11,821 nt of DNA from positions 1 through 11,821 of the forward strand of contig WRGS01000204.1 in NCBI GenBank assembly GCA_009787075.1. The letters run 5' to 3'. A program made the position numbers and the translations under genes. Position 1 is the first letter of the stretch, and each line of letters begins with the position of its first letter. The stretch is from Paludibacter sp. (GTDB lineage Bacteria; Bacteroidota; Bacteroidia; Bacteroidales; Paludibacteraceae). Of this stretch, positions 1 to 6,961 are shown piece by piece. The notes below the pieces were generated by a model that was not told the origin of the DNA, did no database searches, and saw nothing but the letters and a program-made list of their open reading frames with translations.

Positions 1-5
1 TTTTT

Positions 6-551
6 TTAATTTTTCTTAAAAGGTAAACCAAATTCTCTCAACAAGGCAAAACCTTCTTCATCGGTTTTGGCGGTAGTAACAAACGTAATATTCATTCCCA
101 AAAGTTTGGTAATGGTGTCGATGTTGATTTCGGGGAAAATAATCTGTTCCTCGATTCCTAATGTGTAATTTCCACGTCCGTCAAGTTTGTTTTCAATTCC
201 TTTAAAATCGCGGATACGCGGCAAAGCCACGCGCACGAGGCGTTCCAAAAATTCGTACATACGCTCGCCGCGAAGGGTTACGCGCACGCCTATAGGCATT
301 TTTTTACGCACTTTAAAATTTGAAATGTCTTTTTTGGACACAGTGGCAACGGCTTTCTGACCTGTGATTGTGGTCATTTCGTTGATTGCCACTTCTATGA
401 TTTTCTTATCGGCTGTAGCCTGCCCAAGTCCCTGATTGAGAACTATTTTTTCAAGTCGGGGAACTTGCATAACAGACGTATAGGCAAATTCTTTCATCAA
501 AGCGGGAACTACACGTTCTTTATAATCTTTTTTTAAACTTGCTGTATTCAT
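6..551 (-). CDS. rplE: 50S ribosomal protein L5 (uL5)
   Basis: L5 sits in the central protuberance of the large subunit, where it binds 5S rRNA and contacts the small subunit across bridge B1b. The 181-residue product carries the family N-terminal block VPRLEKIVLNQGLG (about residues 31-44), the central GVRVTLRG segment (about 88-95), and the C-terminal block IIFPEIN...GMNITFVTTAKTDEE. Its length is close to that of other Bacteroidetes L5 proteins. It is separated from the rplX stop by only 5 nt and is surely co-transcribed. Its stop codon lies 6 nt from the left edge, and rpsN, the usual next gene, would lie outside. It is the first of the window's genes that belongs to the spc half only by convention, since there is no gap or promoter separating the two operons here. 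Nothing in it is unusual. Confidence 0.98.
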   Translation of the reverse strand: MNTASLKKDYKERVVPALMKEFAYTSVMQVPRLEKIVLNQGLGQATADKKIIEVAINEMTTITGQKAVATVSKKDISNFKVRKKMPIGVRVTLRGERMYEFLERLVRVALPRIRDFKGIENKLDGRGNYTLGIEEQIIFPEINIDTITKLLGMNITFVTTAKTDEEGFALLREFGLPFKKN

Positions 552-556
552 TTCTT

Positions 557-868
557 TTAAATTTCTTTACCTGATTTTTTAGAAATTCGTACTAATTTTC
601 CATCGGCATTGCTTTTGCGCAGCGTGCGGATGGGTTTTCCTCCTTCGACAAGGTTCAAATTTGAAATATGAACAGAAGCTTCTTTCTTTTCCATTCCGCC
701 TTGCGGCTTTTTCGCGTTTGGTTTCGCACTTTTAGACACAATGTTGATGCCTTCAACAATGGCTCGCTGCTCTTTTACAAACACTTTAAGCACGCGACCT
801 GTTTTTCCCTTGTCATCGCCTGTATTTACAAATACGGTATCGCCTTTTCTTATGTGTAATTTACTCAT
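557..868 (-). CDS. rplX: 50S ribosomal protein L24 (uL24)
   Basis: L24 is an assembly-initiating protein of the large subunit that binds the 5' domain of 23S rRNA near the exit tunnel. The 103-residue sequence opens with a KOW motif (IRKGDTVFV...GDDKGKTGRVLKV, residues 6-29), followed by the family segments GINIVSKSAKPN and KKEASVHISNLNLV. The length is normal. It follows rplN after 42 nt and precedes rplE by 5 nt. The start is the ATG directly before SKLHIRKGD, the normal N-terminus of the family; no Shine-Dalgarno sequence precedes it, as is common in Bacteroidetes. Confidence 0.98.
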   Translation of the reverse strand: MSKLHIRKGDTVFVNTGDDKGKTGRVLKVFVKEQRAIVEGINIVSKSAKPNAKKPQGGMEKKEASVHISNLNLVEGGKPIRTLRKSNADGKLVRISKKSGKEI

Positions 869-910
869 TATTTTACTTTTAATTAAAAATTGTGTTAAAC
901 AGTAAATTTA

Positions 911-1276
911 TTAAAGAACTTCAGGTGCAAGTGAAATTATTTTCATATTTGTAGTACGCAGTTCGCGTGCTACAGGTCCGAAGATACGACTGCCGCGAAT
1001 TTCGCCAGCATTGTTCAAAAGCACGCAGGCATTGTCGTCAAAACGAATGTACGAACCATCAGCGCGGCGAATTTCTTTTTTAGTACGCACAACAACGGCT
1101 TTTGAAACAACTCCTTTTTTGAGTTCCGCCGAAGGTATTACGCTTTTGACTGCAACAACTATAACGTCGCCCACAGAGGCGTAGCGTCTGCCTGTGCCGC
1201 CTAATACTCTTATGCAAAGGGCTTCTTTCGCGCCGCTATTGTCGGCTACTGTTAATCTTGTTTCTTGCTGTATCAT
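911..1276 (-). CDS. rplN: 50S ribosomal protein L14 (uL14)
   Basis: L14 lies at the subunit interface, takes part in bridges B5/B8, and is the docking site of silencing factor RsfS in many bacteria. The 121-residue product begins MIQQETRLTVADNSGAKE, which is diagnostic, and continues through RYASVGDVIVVAVK and the VVVRTKKEIRR segment to IISLAPEVL at the C-terminus. The length is exactly typical. Only 2 nt separate it from the rpsQ stop, so translational coupling is likely. No oddities are seen. Confidence 0.99.
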   Translation of the reverse strand: MIQQETRLTVADNSGAKEALCIRVLGGTGRRYASVGDVIVVAVKSVIPSAELKKGVVSKAVVVRTKKEIRRADGSYIRFDDNACVLLNNAGEIRGSRIFGPVARELRTTNMKIISLAPEVL

Positions 1277-1278
1277 AA

Positions 1279-1539
1279 TTATTTAACCCTTTCAATAATT
1301 TCTACCACACGCCAGCGTTTTGTTTTGCTCAACGGACGCGTTTCCATTATGCGAACAGTGTCGCCGATATTGCAATCGTTCTTTTCATCGTGAGCATGAT
1401 ATTTTTTTGTCTTGCTCACAAATTTACCATAAATAGGGTGTTTTTCTTTCCATTTGACGGCAACAGTAATGGTTTTGTCCATCTTATTGCTGAAAACTAC
1501 ACCTGTTCTTTCTTTTCTTAAATTTCTTATATTTTCCAT
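1279..1539 (-). CDS. rpsQ: 30S ribosomal protein S17 (uS17)
   Basis: S17 is a primary 16S rRNA binding protein with an OB fold. The 86-residue sequence shows RKERTGVVFSNKMDKTITV at the N-terminus, the family loop HPIYGKFVSKTKKYHAHDE, and the closing IGDTVRIMETRPLSKTKRW, all hallmark positions. The length is normal. It lies 15 nt after rpmC and 2 nt before rplN, in the standard order L29-S17-L14. Confidence 0.98.
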   Translation of the reverse strand: MENIRNLRKERTGVVFSNKMDKTITVAVKWKEKHPIYGKFVSKTKKYHAHDEKNDCNIGDTVRIMETRPLSKTKRWRVVEIIERVK

Positions 1540-1554
1540 CAGAACTTATGTGTA

Positions 1555-1752
1555 TTATTTGTTATTCGATTCGCGCAACTGCAATTCGGTAGCAAAGCGG
1601 GCGATGTCGCGCCTTGTTTTACTAATCTGCGAATTGTCGTCAAGCGGCGATATCGAGTGATTTATTTTCAAGTTGGTTAAGCGCGCTTTTTCGGCTTCCA
1701 ATCTTTCTCTTATTTCTGAAGTTGTCAACTCTCTTACTTCTTTTATTTTCAT
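1555..1752 (-). CDS. rpmC: 50S ribosomal protein L29 (uL29)
   Basis: L29 is a small helical protein beside L23 at the peptide exit tunnel. The 65-residue product starts MKIKEVRELTTSEIRERL and shows the two-helix pattern of the family, with the turn in the middle (ISPLDDNSQISKTRRDIARF) where the second helix begins. It lies 26 nt after rplP and 15 nt before rpsQ. The composition is strongly charged, as expected. Confidence 0.97.
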   Translation of the reverse strand: MKIKEVRELTTSEIRERLEAEKARLTNLKINHSISPLDDNSQISKTRRDIARFATELQLRESNNK

Positions 1753-1778
1753 TTTATTTTAAAAATTAATTTTAAAGA

Positions 1779-2210
1779 TTATACATTTTGAGTTGCATCA
1801 TAGTCGTATCGTATAACGAATTTCGTTGTTACGGGTAATTTCTGCGCAGCCAAACGAAGTGCTTCTTTTGCAATATCGAAAGGAACGCCCTCTACTTCAA
1901 TAAGCATACGTCCGGGAGTAACAGGGGCTACAAATCCTTCAGGCGCACCTTTACCTTTACCCATACGCACTTCTGCGGGTTTTTTGGTAATAGGTTTGTC
2001 GGGGAAAATTCGTATCCAAATTTGTCCTTGACGTTGCATATGACGAGTTACAGCCACACGTGCTGCTTCAATCTGACGACCTGTTAACCATTTAGATTCT
2101 AATGATTTAATTCCAAAAGAACCGAATGCCAATTGGTTGCCTCTCTGGGCGTTGCCTTTCATACGCCCTTTCTGCTGTCTTCTGAACTTAGTTTTTTTCG
2201 GTTGTAACAT
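1779..2210 (-). CDS. rplP: 50S ribosomal protein L16 (uL16)
   Basis: L16 helps form the A-site tRNA binding region and organises 23S rRNA around the peptidyl transferase centre. The 143-residue sequence begins MLQPKKTKFRRQQKGRMKG and carries the conserved RQIEAARVAVTRHMQRQGQIWIRIFPDKP block (about residues 45-73), then the MGKGKGAPEGFVAPV loop (about 83-97), which points toward the tRNA. The length is typical. It sits 34 nt after rpsC and 26 nt before rpmC. Confidence 0.99.
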   Translation of the reverse strand: MLQPKKTKFRRQQKGRMKGNAQRGNQLAFGSFGIKSLESKWLTGRQIEAARVAVTRHMQRQGQIWIRIFPDKPITKKPAEVRMGKGKGAPEGFVAPVTPGRMLIEVEGVPFDIAKEALRLAAQKLPVTTKFVIRYDYDATQNV

Positions 2211-2244
2211 AATTCTCTTTTAAATCTATTATAAATTTAAACAG

Positions 2245-3066
2245 TTATTTCTTATTATCTCTGCGTTCGCGGCGTTCTCCGCCGCCTCTGCTGGGTCTTT
2301 CACTGCGGTCATCACGGCGTTTGCGGAAGCCGCCGCCTTTTTCGCCGCGTTCTCCTCTTTCTCTGTCGCCATAGCGCGAACCACGCTCGCGGCGGTCGCC
2401 GCTTCTTTCTGTTGATGTGAAATTAGGCGTAAGGTCTTTTTTGCCATAAACTTCTCCACGGCAAACCCAAACTTTTATTCCGATAATTCCCACTTTTGTC
2501 AACGCTTCGGCATGGCAATAGTCGATGTCGGCACGGAAAGTGTGCAAAGGCGTTCTGCCTTCTTTATACATTTCCGAACGAGCAATTTCGGCACCGTTTA
2601 GACGCCCCGACACCTGAATTTTGATGCCTTCTGCTCCTGCACGCATTGTTGAGGCAATTGCCATTTTCACAGCACGGCGATAAGCCACTTTGCCTTCAAT
2701 TTGATGAGCAACATTATTGGCTACAATTACTGCATCTATTTCTGGACGTTTTACTTCAAAAATATTGATTTGAATTTCCTTATCGGTAATTTTTTTCAAT
2801 TCTTCTTTCAAAGTATCAACGTCTTTTCCGCCTCTTCCGATAATAAGTCCAGGACGGGCGGTGCAAACCGTAATTGTAACAAGTTTGAGAGTACGTTCGA
2901 TAACGATTCGCGAAACGCTTGCTTTTGCAAGGCGGGCGTTAAGATATTTGCGGATTTTGCTGTCCTCAAGAATTGTGTCGCCGTAGTTTTTTCCGCCGTA
3001 CCAATTCGAGTCCCAACCGCGAATAATACCCAAGCGATTACTTATTGGATTAGTTTTCTGTCCCAT
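2245..3066 (-). CDS. rpsC: 30S ribosomal protein S3 (uS3) with extended basic/acidic tail
   Basis: S3 forms part of the mRNA entry channel and of the ribosomal helicase. The 273-residue product starts MGQKTNPISNRLGIIRGWDS. It has a KH domain with the GLIIGRGGKD loop (residues 73-82) and the C-terminal S3 domain (SGRLNGAEIARSE, about 153-165, and GIKVWVCRGEVYG, about 196-208). After about residue 212 it runs into a low-complexity tail of about 62 residues made of Arg, Gly, Glu, Asp and Ser, with repeated RRERG/RERGERG units. Bacteroidetes S3 proteins generally have a basic tail, but from memory they are nearer 245 residues in total, so this one is long. Its first 17 nt overlap the 3' end of rplV in another frame, suggesting coupled translation. 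Confidence 0.98.
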   Translation of the reverse strand: MGQKTNPISNRLGIIRGWDSNWYGGKNYGDTILEDSKIRKYLNARLAKASVSRIVIERTLKLVTITVCTARPGLIIGRGGKDVDTLKEELKKITDKEIQINIFEVKRPEIDAVIVANNVAHQIEGKVAYRRAVKMAIASTMRAGAEGIKIQVSGRLNGAEIARSEMYKEGRTPLHTFRADIDYCHAEALTKVGIIGIKVWVCRGEVYGKKDLTPNFTSTERSGDRRERGSRYGDRERGERGEKGGGFRKRRDDRSERPSRGGGERRERRDNKK

Positions 3067-3490
3067 TTTTTACTGCTTTTTTTTCGTTATCGTTAGTATT
3101 CAGATTTTTTTCATCAACAAACAATGTTACGTGATTCGAGCGTTTGCGAATACGATAACCGCGTCCCTGCGGAGCGGTACGAAGGCGTTTGAGCATCGTT
3201 GCCGAATCCACATAAACTTTGCTTACATATAAATTGACGTTATCGGCTTTGCGTTCCGATTTCTGTTCCCAGTTGGAAATAGCCGATTTCAACAGTTTTT
3301 CCATTTTAGCCGATGCCTCTTTGTTTGAGAATTTCAAAACGCCCAATGCTCTATTGACTTCCATTCCGCGAATCATATCTGCCACGTATCGCATTTTGCG
3401 CGGCGAGGTAGGTACATCTTTAAGTTTTGCGAAATAAAGCGTTTTGTTGGCTTCTTTTCTTGCGTTGGCTGCTATTTTTTTTCTTCGCAT
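3050..3490 (-). CDS. rplV: 50S ribosomal protein L22 (uL22)
   Basis: L22 lines the peptide exit tunnel with its beta-hairpin and contacts all six domains of 23S rRNA. The 146-residue sequence carries the family's VPTSPRKMRYVADMIRGM block (about residues 26-43), the KLLKSAISNWEQK helix, and the hairpin region TMLKRLRTAPQGRGYRIRKRSNHVTLFV (about 98-125), which is intact. A short polar C-terminal extension (NLNTNDNEKKAVKNGTEN) follows the core and is the part that overlaps rpsC. The N-terminus MRRKKIAANARKEANK is somewhat longer than in E. coli, as in other Bacteroidetes. Confidence 0.98.
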   Translation of the reverse strand: MRRKKIAANARKEANKTLYFAKLKDVPTSPRKMRYVADMIRGMEVNRALGVLKFSNKEASAKMEKLLKSAISNWEQKSERKADNVNLYVSKVYVDSATMLKRLRTAPQGRGYRIRKRSNHVTLFVDEKNLNTNDNEKKAVKNGTEN

Positions 3491-3537
3491 TTTTTCTAAT
3501 TCTTTTAATATAATTAGTGAAATTTCAATGGAATTAA

Positions 3538-3807
3538 TTATTTTTTCTTATTGCCTGCGTGTCCTCTGAAAATGCGGGTCGGCGAAAATTCGCCAAGTTT
3601 GTGTCCCACCATGTTTTCTGTAATATACACAGGAATAAATTTATTTCCATTGTGAACTGCTATTGTATGACCTACAAAGTCGGGAGAAATCATTGACGCC
3701 CTTGCCCAAGTTTTAATAACCGACTTTTTGCCTGTTTCGTTCATACCCAAAACTTTCTTTTCGAGTTTTAAGTTGATATACGGTCCTTTTTTTAATGAAC
3801 GGCTCAT
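3538..3807 (-). CDS. rpsS: 30S ribosomal protein S19 (uS19)
   Basis: S19 sits in the head of the small subunit with S13 and takes part in subunit bridge B1a. The 89-residue product begins MSRSLKKGPYINLKLEKKV and contains the family signature around VHNGNKFIPVYITENMVGHKLGEFSPTR (about 52-79). The length is normal. It lies between rplB (19 nt) and rplV (47 nt) in the canonical order. Confidence 0.99.
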   Translation of the reverse strand: MSRSLKKGPYINLKLEKKVLGMNETGKKSVIKTWARASMISPDFVGHTIAVHNGNKFIPVYITENMVGHKLGEFSPTRIFRGHAGNKKK

Positions 3808-3826
3808 ATTATTTACTTCTTATTAA

Positions 3827-4651
3827 TTATTTTTTACGTCTTTCAATAATATATTGATTAGATTGGCGTTTTGGCGCACGTGTTTTGTATCCTTTAGCCA
3901 ACAATCCTTTACGTGAGCGAGGATGTCCGCCAGATGCACGTCCTTCACCGCCACCCATCGGATGATCAACAGGGTTCATTACTACGCCTCTTACACGCGG
4001 ACGGCGTCCGAGCCATCTCGAACGACCAGCCTTTCCTGAGCGTTCCAACCCGTGGTCAGAGTTACCTACGCTGCCTACCGTTGCCTTGCATGTTGCAAGC
4101 ACTTTGCGCACTTCACCCGAAGGTAGTTTGATAATTGCGTACTTGTCTTCACGCGAAGTCAGTTGCGCAAAAGTTCCTGCCGAGCGTACCATTGCCGCAC
4201 CCTGTCCGGGACGGAGTTCAATGTTGTGAATCACTGTTCCAAGCGGAATAATCGCCATTGGAAGTGCGTTGCCTACTTCGGGTGCAGCCTCTGCACCCGA
4301 AAGAACCGTCTGTCCTACTTGCAATCCGTTAGGAGCAAGTATGTACCGTTTATCGCCATCGGCATAAAACAACAGTGCAATGCGAGCCGACCTGTTGGGG
4401 TCGTATTCGATTGTTTTTACCGTTGCAGGAATGCCGTCTTTGTTACGTTTAAAGTCAATAACCCTGTATTTTCGTTTGTGTCCGCCACCGATATAGCGCA
4501 TGGTCATTTTTCCTTCATTATTACGACCACCCGATTTACGATGCCCCGACACCAGCGATTTCTCCGGTGCGCTCGCCGTAACCGTCTCGAACGTACCGAT
4601 AATCTTGTGCCGCTGTCCCGGCGTTGTGGGTTTTAATTTGCGTACAGCCAT
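3827..4651 (-). CDS. rplB: 50S ribosomal protein L2 (uL2)
   Basis: L2 is one of the largest and most conserved 50S proteins. It binds 23S rRNA domain IV, supports subunit association, and lies near the peptidyl transferase centre. The 274-residue sequence shows MAVRKLKPTTPGQRH at the start, the GGRNNEGKMTMRYIGGGHKRKYR block (about residues 41-63), and the C-terminal signature NPVDHPMGGGEGRASGGHP (about 226-244), including the conserved histidine and the GGGEGR loop. The HPM-GGGEGRASGG version is the one I associate with Bacteroidetes. It follows rplW after 76 nt, the longest gap in this part of the operon. That gap is AT-rich and shows no promoter on this strand that I can support. Confidence 0.99.
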   Translation of the reverse strand: MAVRKLKPTTPGQRHKIIGTFETVTASAPEKSLVSGHRKSGGRNNEGKMTMRYIGGGHKRKYRVIDFKRNKDGIPATVKTIEYDPNRSARIALLFYADGDKRYILAPNGLQVGQTVLSGAEAAPEVGNALPMAIIPLGTVIHNIELRPGQGAAMVRSAGTFAQLTSREDKYAIIKLPSGEVRKVLATCKATVGSVGNSDHGLERSGKAGRSRWLGRRPRVRGVVMNPVDHPMGGGEGRASGGHPRSRKGLLAKGYKTRAPKRQSNQYIIERRKK

Positions 4652-4727
4652 TTTTCTGTATCTATCTTAATTTTTTATTTATTTCAAAAAAATATTTAAT
4701 GTTTTATTCCGATATAATTTTAATCAA

Positions 4728-5075
4728 TTAAATATTAGAATAAAAATCTATCGTATCGCCTTCTTTGAGAGTTACGATTGCTTTTTTGTATGCCGAAGTC
4801 GCTCCTTTCGTTACTCCTGCTTTGGTATAACGCTGGCGGCGTTTTGGTGCAACAATAATTGTATTTACCTCTTCAACCGTTACTTCGTACATATCTTCGA
4901 CCGCTTTTTTGATTTCAATCTTGTTGGCATCGCGCAAAACGCGGAATCCGTAACGATGACGGCTGCCAAGTTGATGTTTGGTCGGTTTGGACTTTTCCCG
5001 TTCTATCGCGCGATTGACTGTTTCGTCAATGCGAGTCATTTTTTCTGTAACTATTGGTTTAATGATTACTGACAT
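4728..5075 (-). CDS. rplW: 50S ribosomal protein L23 (uL23) with 19-residue insertion
   Basis: L23 is the tunnel-exit protein that docks trigger factor and SRP. I place the start at 5075, giving MSVIIKPIVTEKMT, the usual N-terminus; the open frame extends 18 codons upstream, but those codons cover the rplD stop region and a Shine-Dalgarno sequence. The product is 115 residues, while Bacteroidetes L23 is normally about 96. The extra length is one block, AIEREKSKPTKHQLGSRHR (residues 23-41), lying between the first helix and the YGFRV strand. On both sides the protein follows the family closely (ANKIEIKKAVEDMYEVTVEEVNTI, then AIVTLKEGDTIDFYSNI at the end). No stop or frame change occurs in the insertion, so it is probably a real extension and not an error. 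Confidence 0.97.
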   Translation of the reverse strand: MSVIIKPIVTEKMTRIDETVNRAIEREKSKPTKHQLGSRHRYGFRVLRDANKIEIKKAVEDMYEVTVEEVNTIIVAPKRRQRYTKAGVTKGATSAYKKAIVTLKEGDTIDFYSNI

Positions 5076-5082
5076 TGATTTT

Positions 5083-5089
5083 CCTCCTT
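5083..5089 (-). promoter_or_regulatory. Strong Shine-Dalgarno sequence of rplW
   Basis: On the minus strand the sequence AAGGAGG lies 7 nt before the rplW ATG at 5075. It is a full-strength anti-16S match, and it fixes the rplW start. The other ribosomal genes here (for example rplB, rplC, rplV, rpsC and rpmC) have only A/T-rich leaders. In Bacteroidetes the anti-Shine-Dalgarno end of 16S rRNA is known to be sequestered, and such motifs are rare. Confidence 0.85.
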
Positions 5090-5091
5090 TT

Positions 5092-5721
5092 TCACGCTTT
5101 AAATTGTTGTTCAAAAACCGACACTGCATCTTCGGAAATTACCAAAGATTGTGCGTGCATTATTGCATAAGTATTCAAATCGGCAACTGTCATCACTTTT
5201 ACGCGAGGCAAGTTGCGAGCCGACAAATACACATTGTCATTCTGCACTGGCAAAACAAGCAACGCCTTACGGTCGCTTATATTGAGATTTTTTGTCAATG
5301 CTACGAAATTTTTCGTTTTAGGCGCATCGAAATTCAAATTTTCGACAACACAGATAGCGTTTTTTTGCGCTTTATAACTCAAAGCAGATTTGCGTGCAAG
5401 CAGTTTTACTTTTTTATTAAGTTTGAAACGATACAAACGCGGAACAGGTCCAAAAATACGACCTCCGCCGACGCGAACAGGCGATTTAATATCACCCGGA
5501 CGTGCGCCGCCGCTGCCTTTTTGCCGTCCTAATTTACGGGTTGAACCCGCAACTTCGCTTCTTCCCTTTGCTTTGTGCGTTCCCTGACGCTGATTAGCCA
5601 TATATTGTTTTACATCTAAATAAATGGCGTGGTCGTTTGGCTCAATTCCAAACACAGCATCATTGAGCGTAACTTTACGCCCTGTGCTTTTACCTTCAAT
5701 ATTTAATACTTCCAATTCCAT
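5092..5721 (-). CDS. rplD: 50S ribosomal protein L4 (uL4)
   Basis: L4 inserts a long loop into the exit tunnel wall; in E. coli it also autoregulates the S10 operon. The 209-residue product starts MELEVLNIEGKSTGRKVTL and contains the loop signature RQGTHKAKGRSEVAGSTRKLGRQKGSGGARPGDI (about 45-78), then VGGGRIFGP. The C-terminal part holds the VENLNFDAPKTKNF segment and closes with EDAVSVFEQQFKA. It is separated from rplC by 5 nt and from rplW by 16 nt. Whether L4 represses this operon, as in gammaproteobacteria, cannot be told from the sequence. Confidence 0.99.
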   Translation of the reverse strand: MELEVLNIEGKSTGRKVTLNDAVFGIEPNDHAIYLDVKQYMANQRQGTHKAKGRSEVAGSTRKLGRQKGSGGARPGDIKSPVRVGGGRIFGPVPRLYRFKLNKKVKLLARKSALSYKAQKNAICVVENLNFDAPKTKNFVALTKNLNISDRKALLVLPVQNDNVYLSARNLPRVKVMTVADLNTYAIMHAQSLVISEDAVSVFEQQFKA

Positions 5722-5726
5722 ACCTT

Positions 5727-6347
5727 TTATTTATTAATATAAACAATTGAACCTTTTGCGCCCGGAACAGAACCTTTTACCATTAAAAGATTGTGTTCGG
5801 GAATTACTTTTATTATTGCCAAATTCTGCACGGTAACGCGGTCGCCGCCCATACGCCCTGCCATACGCATTCCTTTGAATACGCGAGCGGGATATGAACT
5901 TGCGCCCAACGAACCTGGTGCGCGCAAACGATTGTGCTGACCGTGCGTTTGCTGACCAACACCACCAAATCCGTGACGTTTTACAACGCCCTGAAATCCT
6001 TTACCTTTTGATGTTCCGATTACATCTACAAATGTATCTTCTGCAAAAAGGTCGACAACGGTGATTTTTTCACCTGCCTTGTACTCTTTTTCAAATTCAT
6101 TGAACTCAACCAAGTGTCTTTGCGGCGCTACTGAGGCGGCTTTAAAATGACCTGCTTCGGCTTTGTTGGTATGTTTTGCGGTTTTTTCCTCAAAACCCAA
6201 CTGCAAAGCAGCATAGCCGTCATTTTCTACCGTTTTAATTTGAGTAACAACACAAGGACCTGCTTCTATAACAGTGCACGGTACGTTTTTCCCGTCGGCA
6301 CTGAAAACGGATGTCATTCCGATTTTTTTTCCTATTAATCCCGGCAT
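5727..6347 (-). CDS. rplC: 50S ribosomal protein L3 (uL3)
   Basis: L3 initiates assembly of the large subunit and reaches the peptidyl transferase centre with a long loop. The 206-residue product opens MPGLIGKKIGMTSVFSADGK, diagnostic for the family. It contains the loop region GTSKGKGFQGVVKRHGFGGVGQQTHGQHNRLRAPGS (about 111-146), including the QTHGQH stretch where a glutamine is methylated in E. coli, followed by RVFKGMRMAGRMGG. The length is typical for Bacteroidetes. A 93-nt gap separates it from rpsJ, larger than elsewhere in the cluster, and this gap can form small hairpins (listed separately). Confidence 0.99.
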   Translation of the reverse strand: MPGLIGKKIGMTSVFSADGKNVPCTVIEAGPCVVTQIKTVENDGYAALQLGFEEKTAKHTNKAEAGHFKAASVAPQRHLVEFNEFEKEYKAGEKITVVDLFAEDTFVDVIGTSKGKGFQGVVKRHGFGGVGQQTHGQHNRLRAPGSLGASSYPARVFKGMRMAGRMGGDRVTVQNLAIIKVIPEHNLLMVKGSVPGAKGSIVYINK

Positions 6348-6381
6348 TTCAATTTTTATTTATTTTTATCTATTTGATTAT

Positions 6382-6415
6382 TTGTTTGTTGCGGCGTTTG
6401 AATTTTATCAAACAA
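6382..6415 (-). other. Alternative hairpins in the rpsJ-rplC gap
   Basis: Two mutually exclusive stems can form in the transcript here. TTGTTTG (6382-6388) can pair with CAAACAA (6409-6415), or GTTTGA (6396-6401) with TCAAAC (6408-6413) around a 6-nt loop. No U-run of terminator type follows on the minus strand. The stems are short and AT-rich, so a regulatory role is only a possibility. Confidence 0.3.
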
Positions 6416-6440
6416 CCGAATATTCAAATCTGCAAATAAA

Positions 6441-6746
6441 TTACACTTTAATTTCTACTTCTACCCCGCTGGGCAATTCAAGTTTCATCAGCGCATCAAC
6501 GGTTTTTGGCGTTGAACCAAAAATATCAATAAGGCGTTTGTAAGAAGCAAGTTCAAACTGTTCGCGCGCTTTTTTATTTACAAATGTTGCGCGATTGACT
6601 GTGAAAATACGCTTGTGTGTTGGCAAGGGAATTGGTCCGCTTACTGCTGCACCTGTCGCCTTAACGGTTTTTACTATCCGTTCTGCTGATTTGTCGACCA
6701 AATTATGGTCATACGATTTGAGTTTAATTCTGATTTTTTGACTCAT
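6441..6746 (-). CDS. rpsJ: 30S ribosomal protein S10 (uS10)
   Basis: S10 works in the small subunit head and, as NusE, pairs with NusB in antitermination. The 101-residue product begins MSQKIRIKLKSYDHNLVDKSAERIV and carries the family block GPIPLPTHKRIFTVNRATFVNKKAREQFE (about residues 39-67) and the ending LPSGVEVEIKV. An in-frame ATG 22 codons upstream (6812) lies in the leader, and the extra residues (MDVSKERMTLF...) do not belong to the family, so I use 6746. It is the first gene of the operon, preceded by a strong promoter about 110-140 nt upstream. The usual upstream neighbours rpsL, rpsG and fusA are absent. Confidence 0.98.
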   Translation of the reverse strand: MSQKIRIKLKSYDHNLVDKSAERIVKTVKATGAAVSGPIPLPTHKRIFTVNRATFVNKKAREQFELASYKRLIDIFGSTPKTVDALMKLELPSGVEVEIKV

Positions 6747-6856
6747 TAATTTATTGATTATTAGTGATTTTTGTTTCAAAAAAAGAGTCATTCGTTCTTT
6801 TGAAACGTCCAATGTTTACTAAAATACCTAACAGACAATTTGTAAAATTGGGGCTG

Positions 6857-6888
6857 CAAAAGTACTACATTATTTTTTATTTACCAAA
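6857..6888 (-). promoter_or_regulatory. Promoter of the S10 ribosomal operon
   Basis: On the minus strand, TTTG (6885-6888) and TACTTTTG (6857-6864) are separated by 20 nt. This matches the Bacteroidetes housekeeping promoter (-33 TTTG, -7 TAnnTTTG, spacer 19-21). Transcription should start near 6850, leaving a leader of about 100 nt before rpsJ. It is the only convincing promoter on this strand for the whole cluster. Confidence 0.8.
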
Positions 6889-6961
6889 TCTTTTTTGAAA
6901 AAATTTTAATTATTTTTTATTTATCTAAAAAACACCGTAAAATTAGGGCAATTTTTCAAAA

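Noticed and set aside
2229..2459. A 76-codon Ala/Glu-rich frame inside rpsC
   Set aside because: It is a product of the repetitive R/E/G codons of the S3 tail read in another frame.
4163..4636. Long plus-strand frames opposite rplB and other ribosomal genes (for example 4978-5532, 2701-3096)
   Set aside because: They lie antisense to unmistakable ribosomal genes, have Cys- and Phe-rich chance compositions, and match no family.
5076..5129. An 18-codon extension of L23 overlapping rplD
   Set aside because: The Shine-Dalgarno sequence and family alignment both point to the start at 5075.
6747..6812. A 22-codon N-terminal extension of S10 from ATG at 6812
   Set aside because: The added residues do not belong to the S10 family and fall in the operon leader; the ATG at 6746 gives the standard N-terminus.
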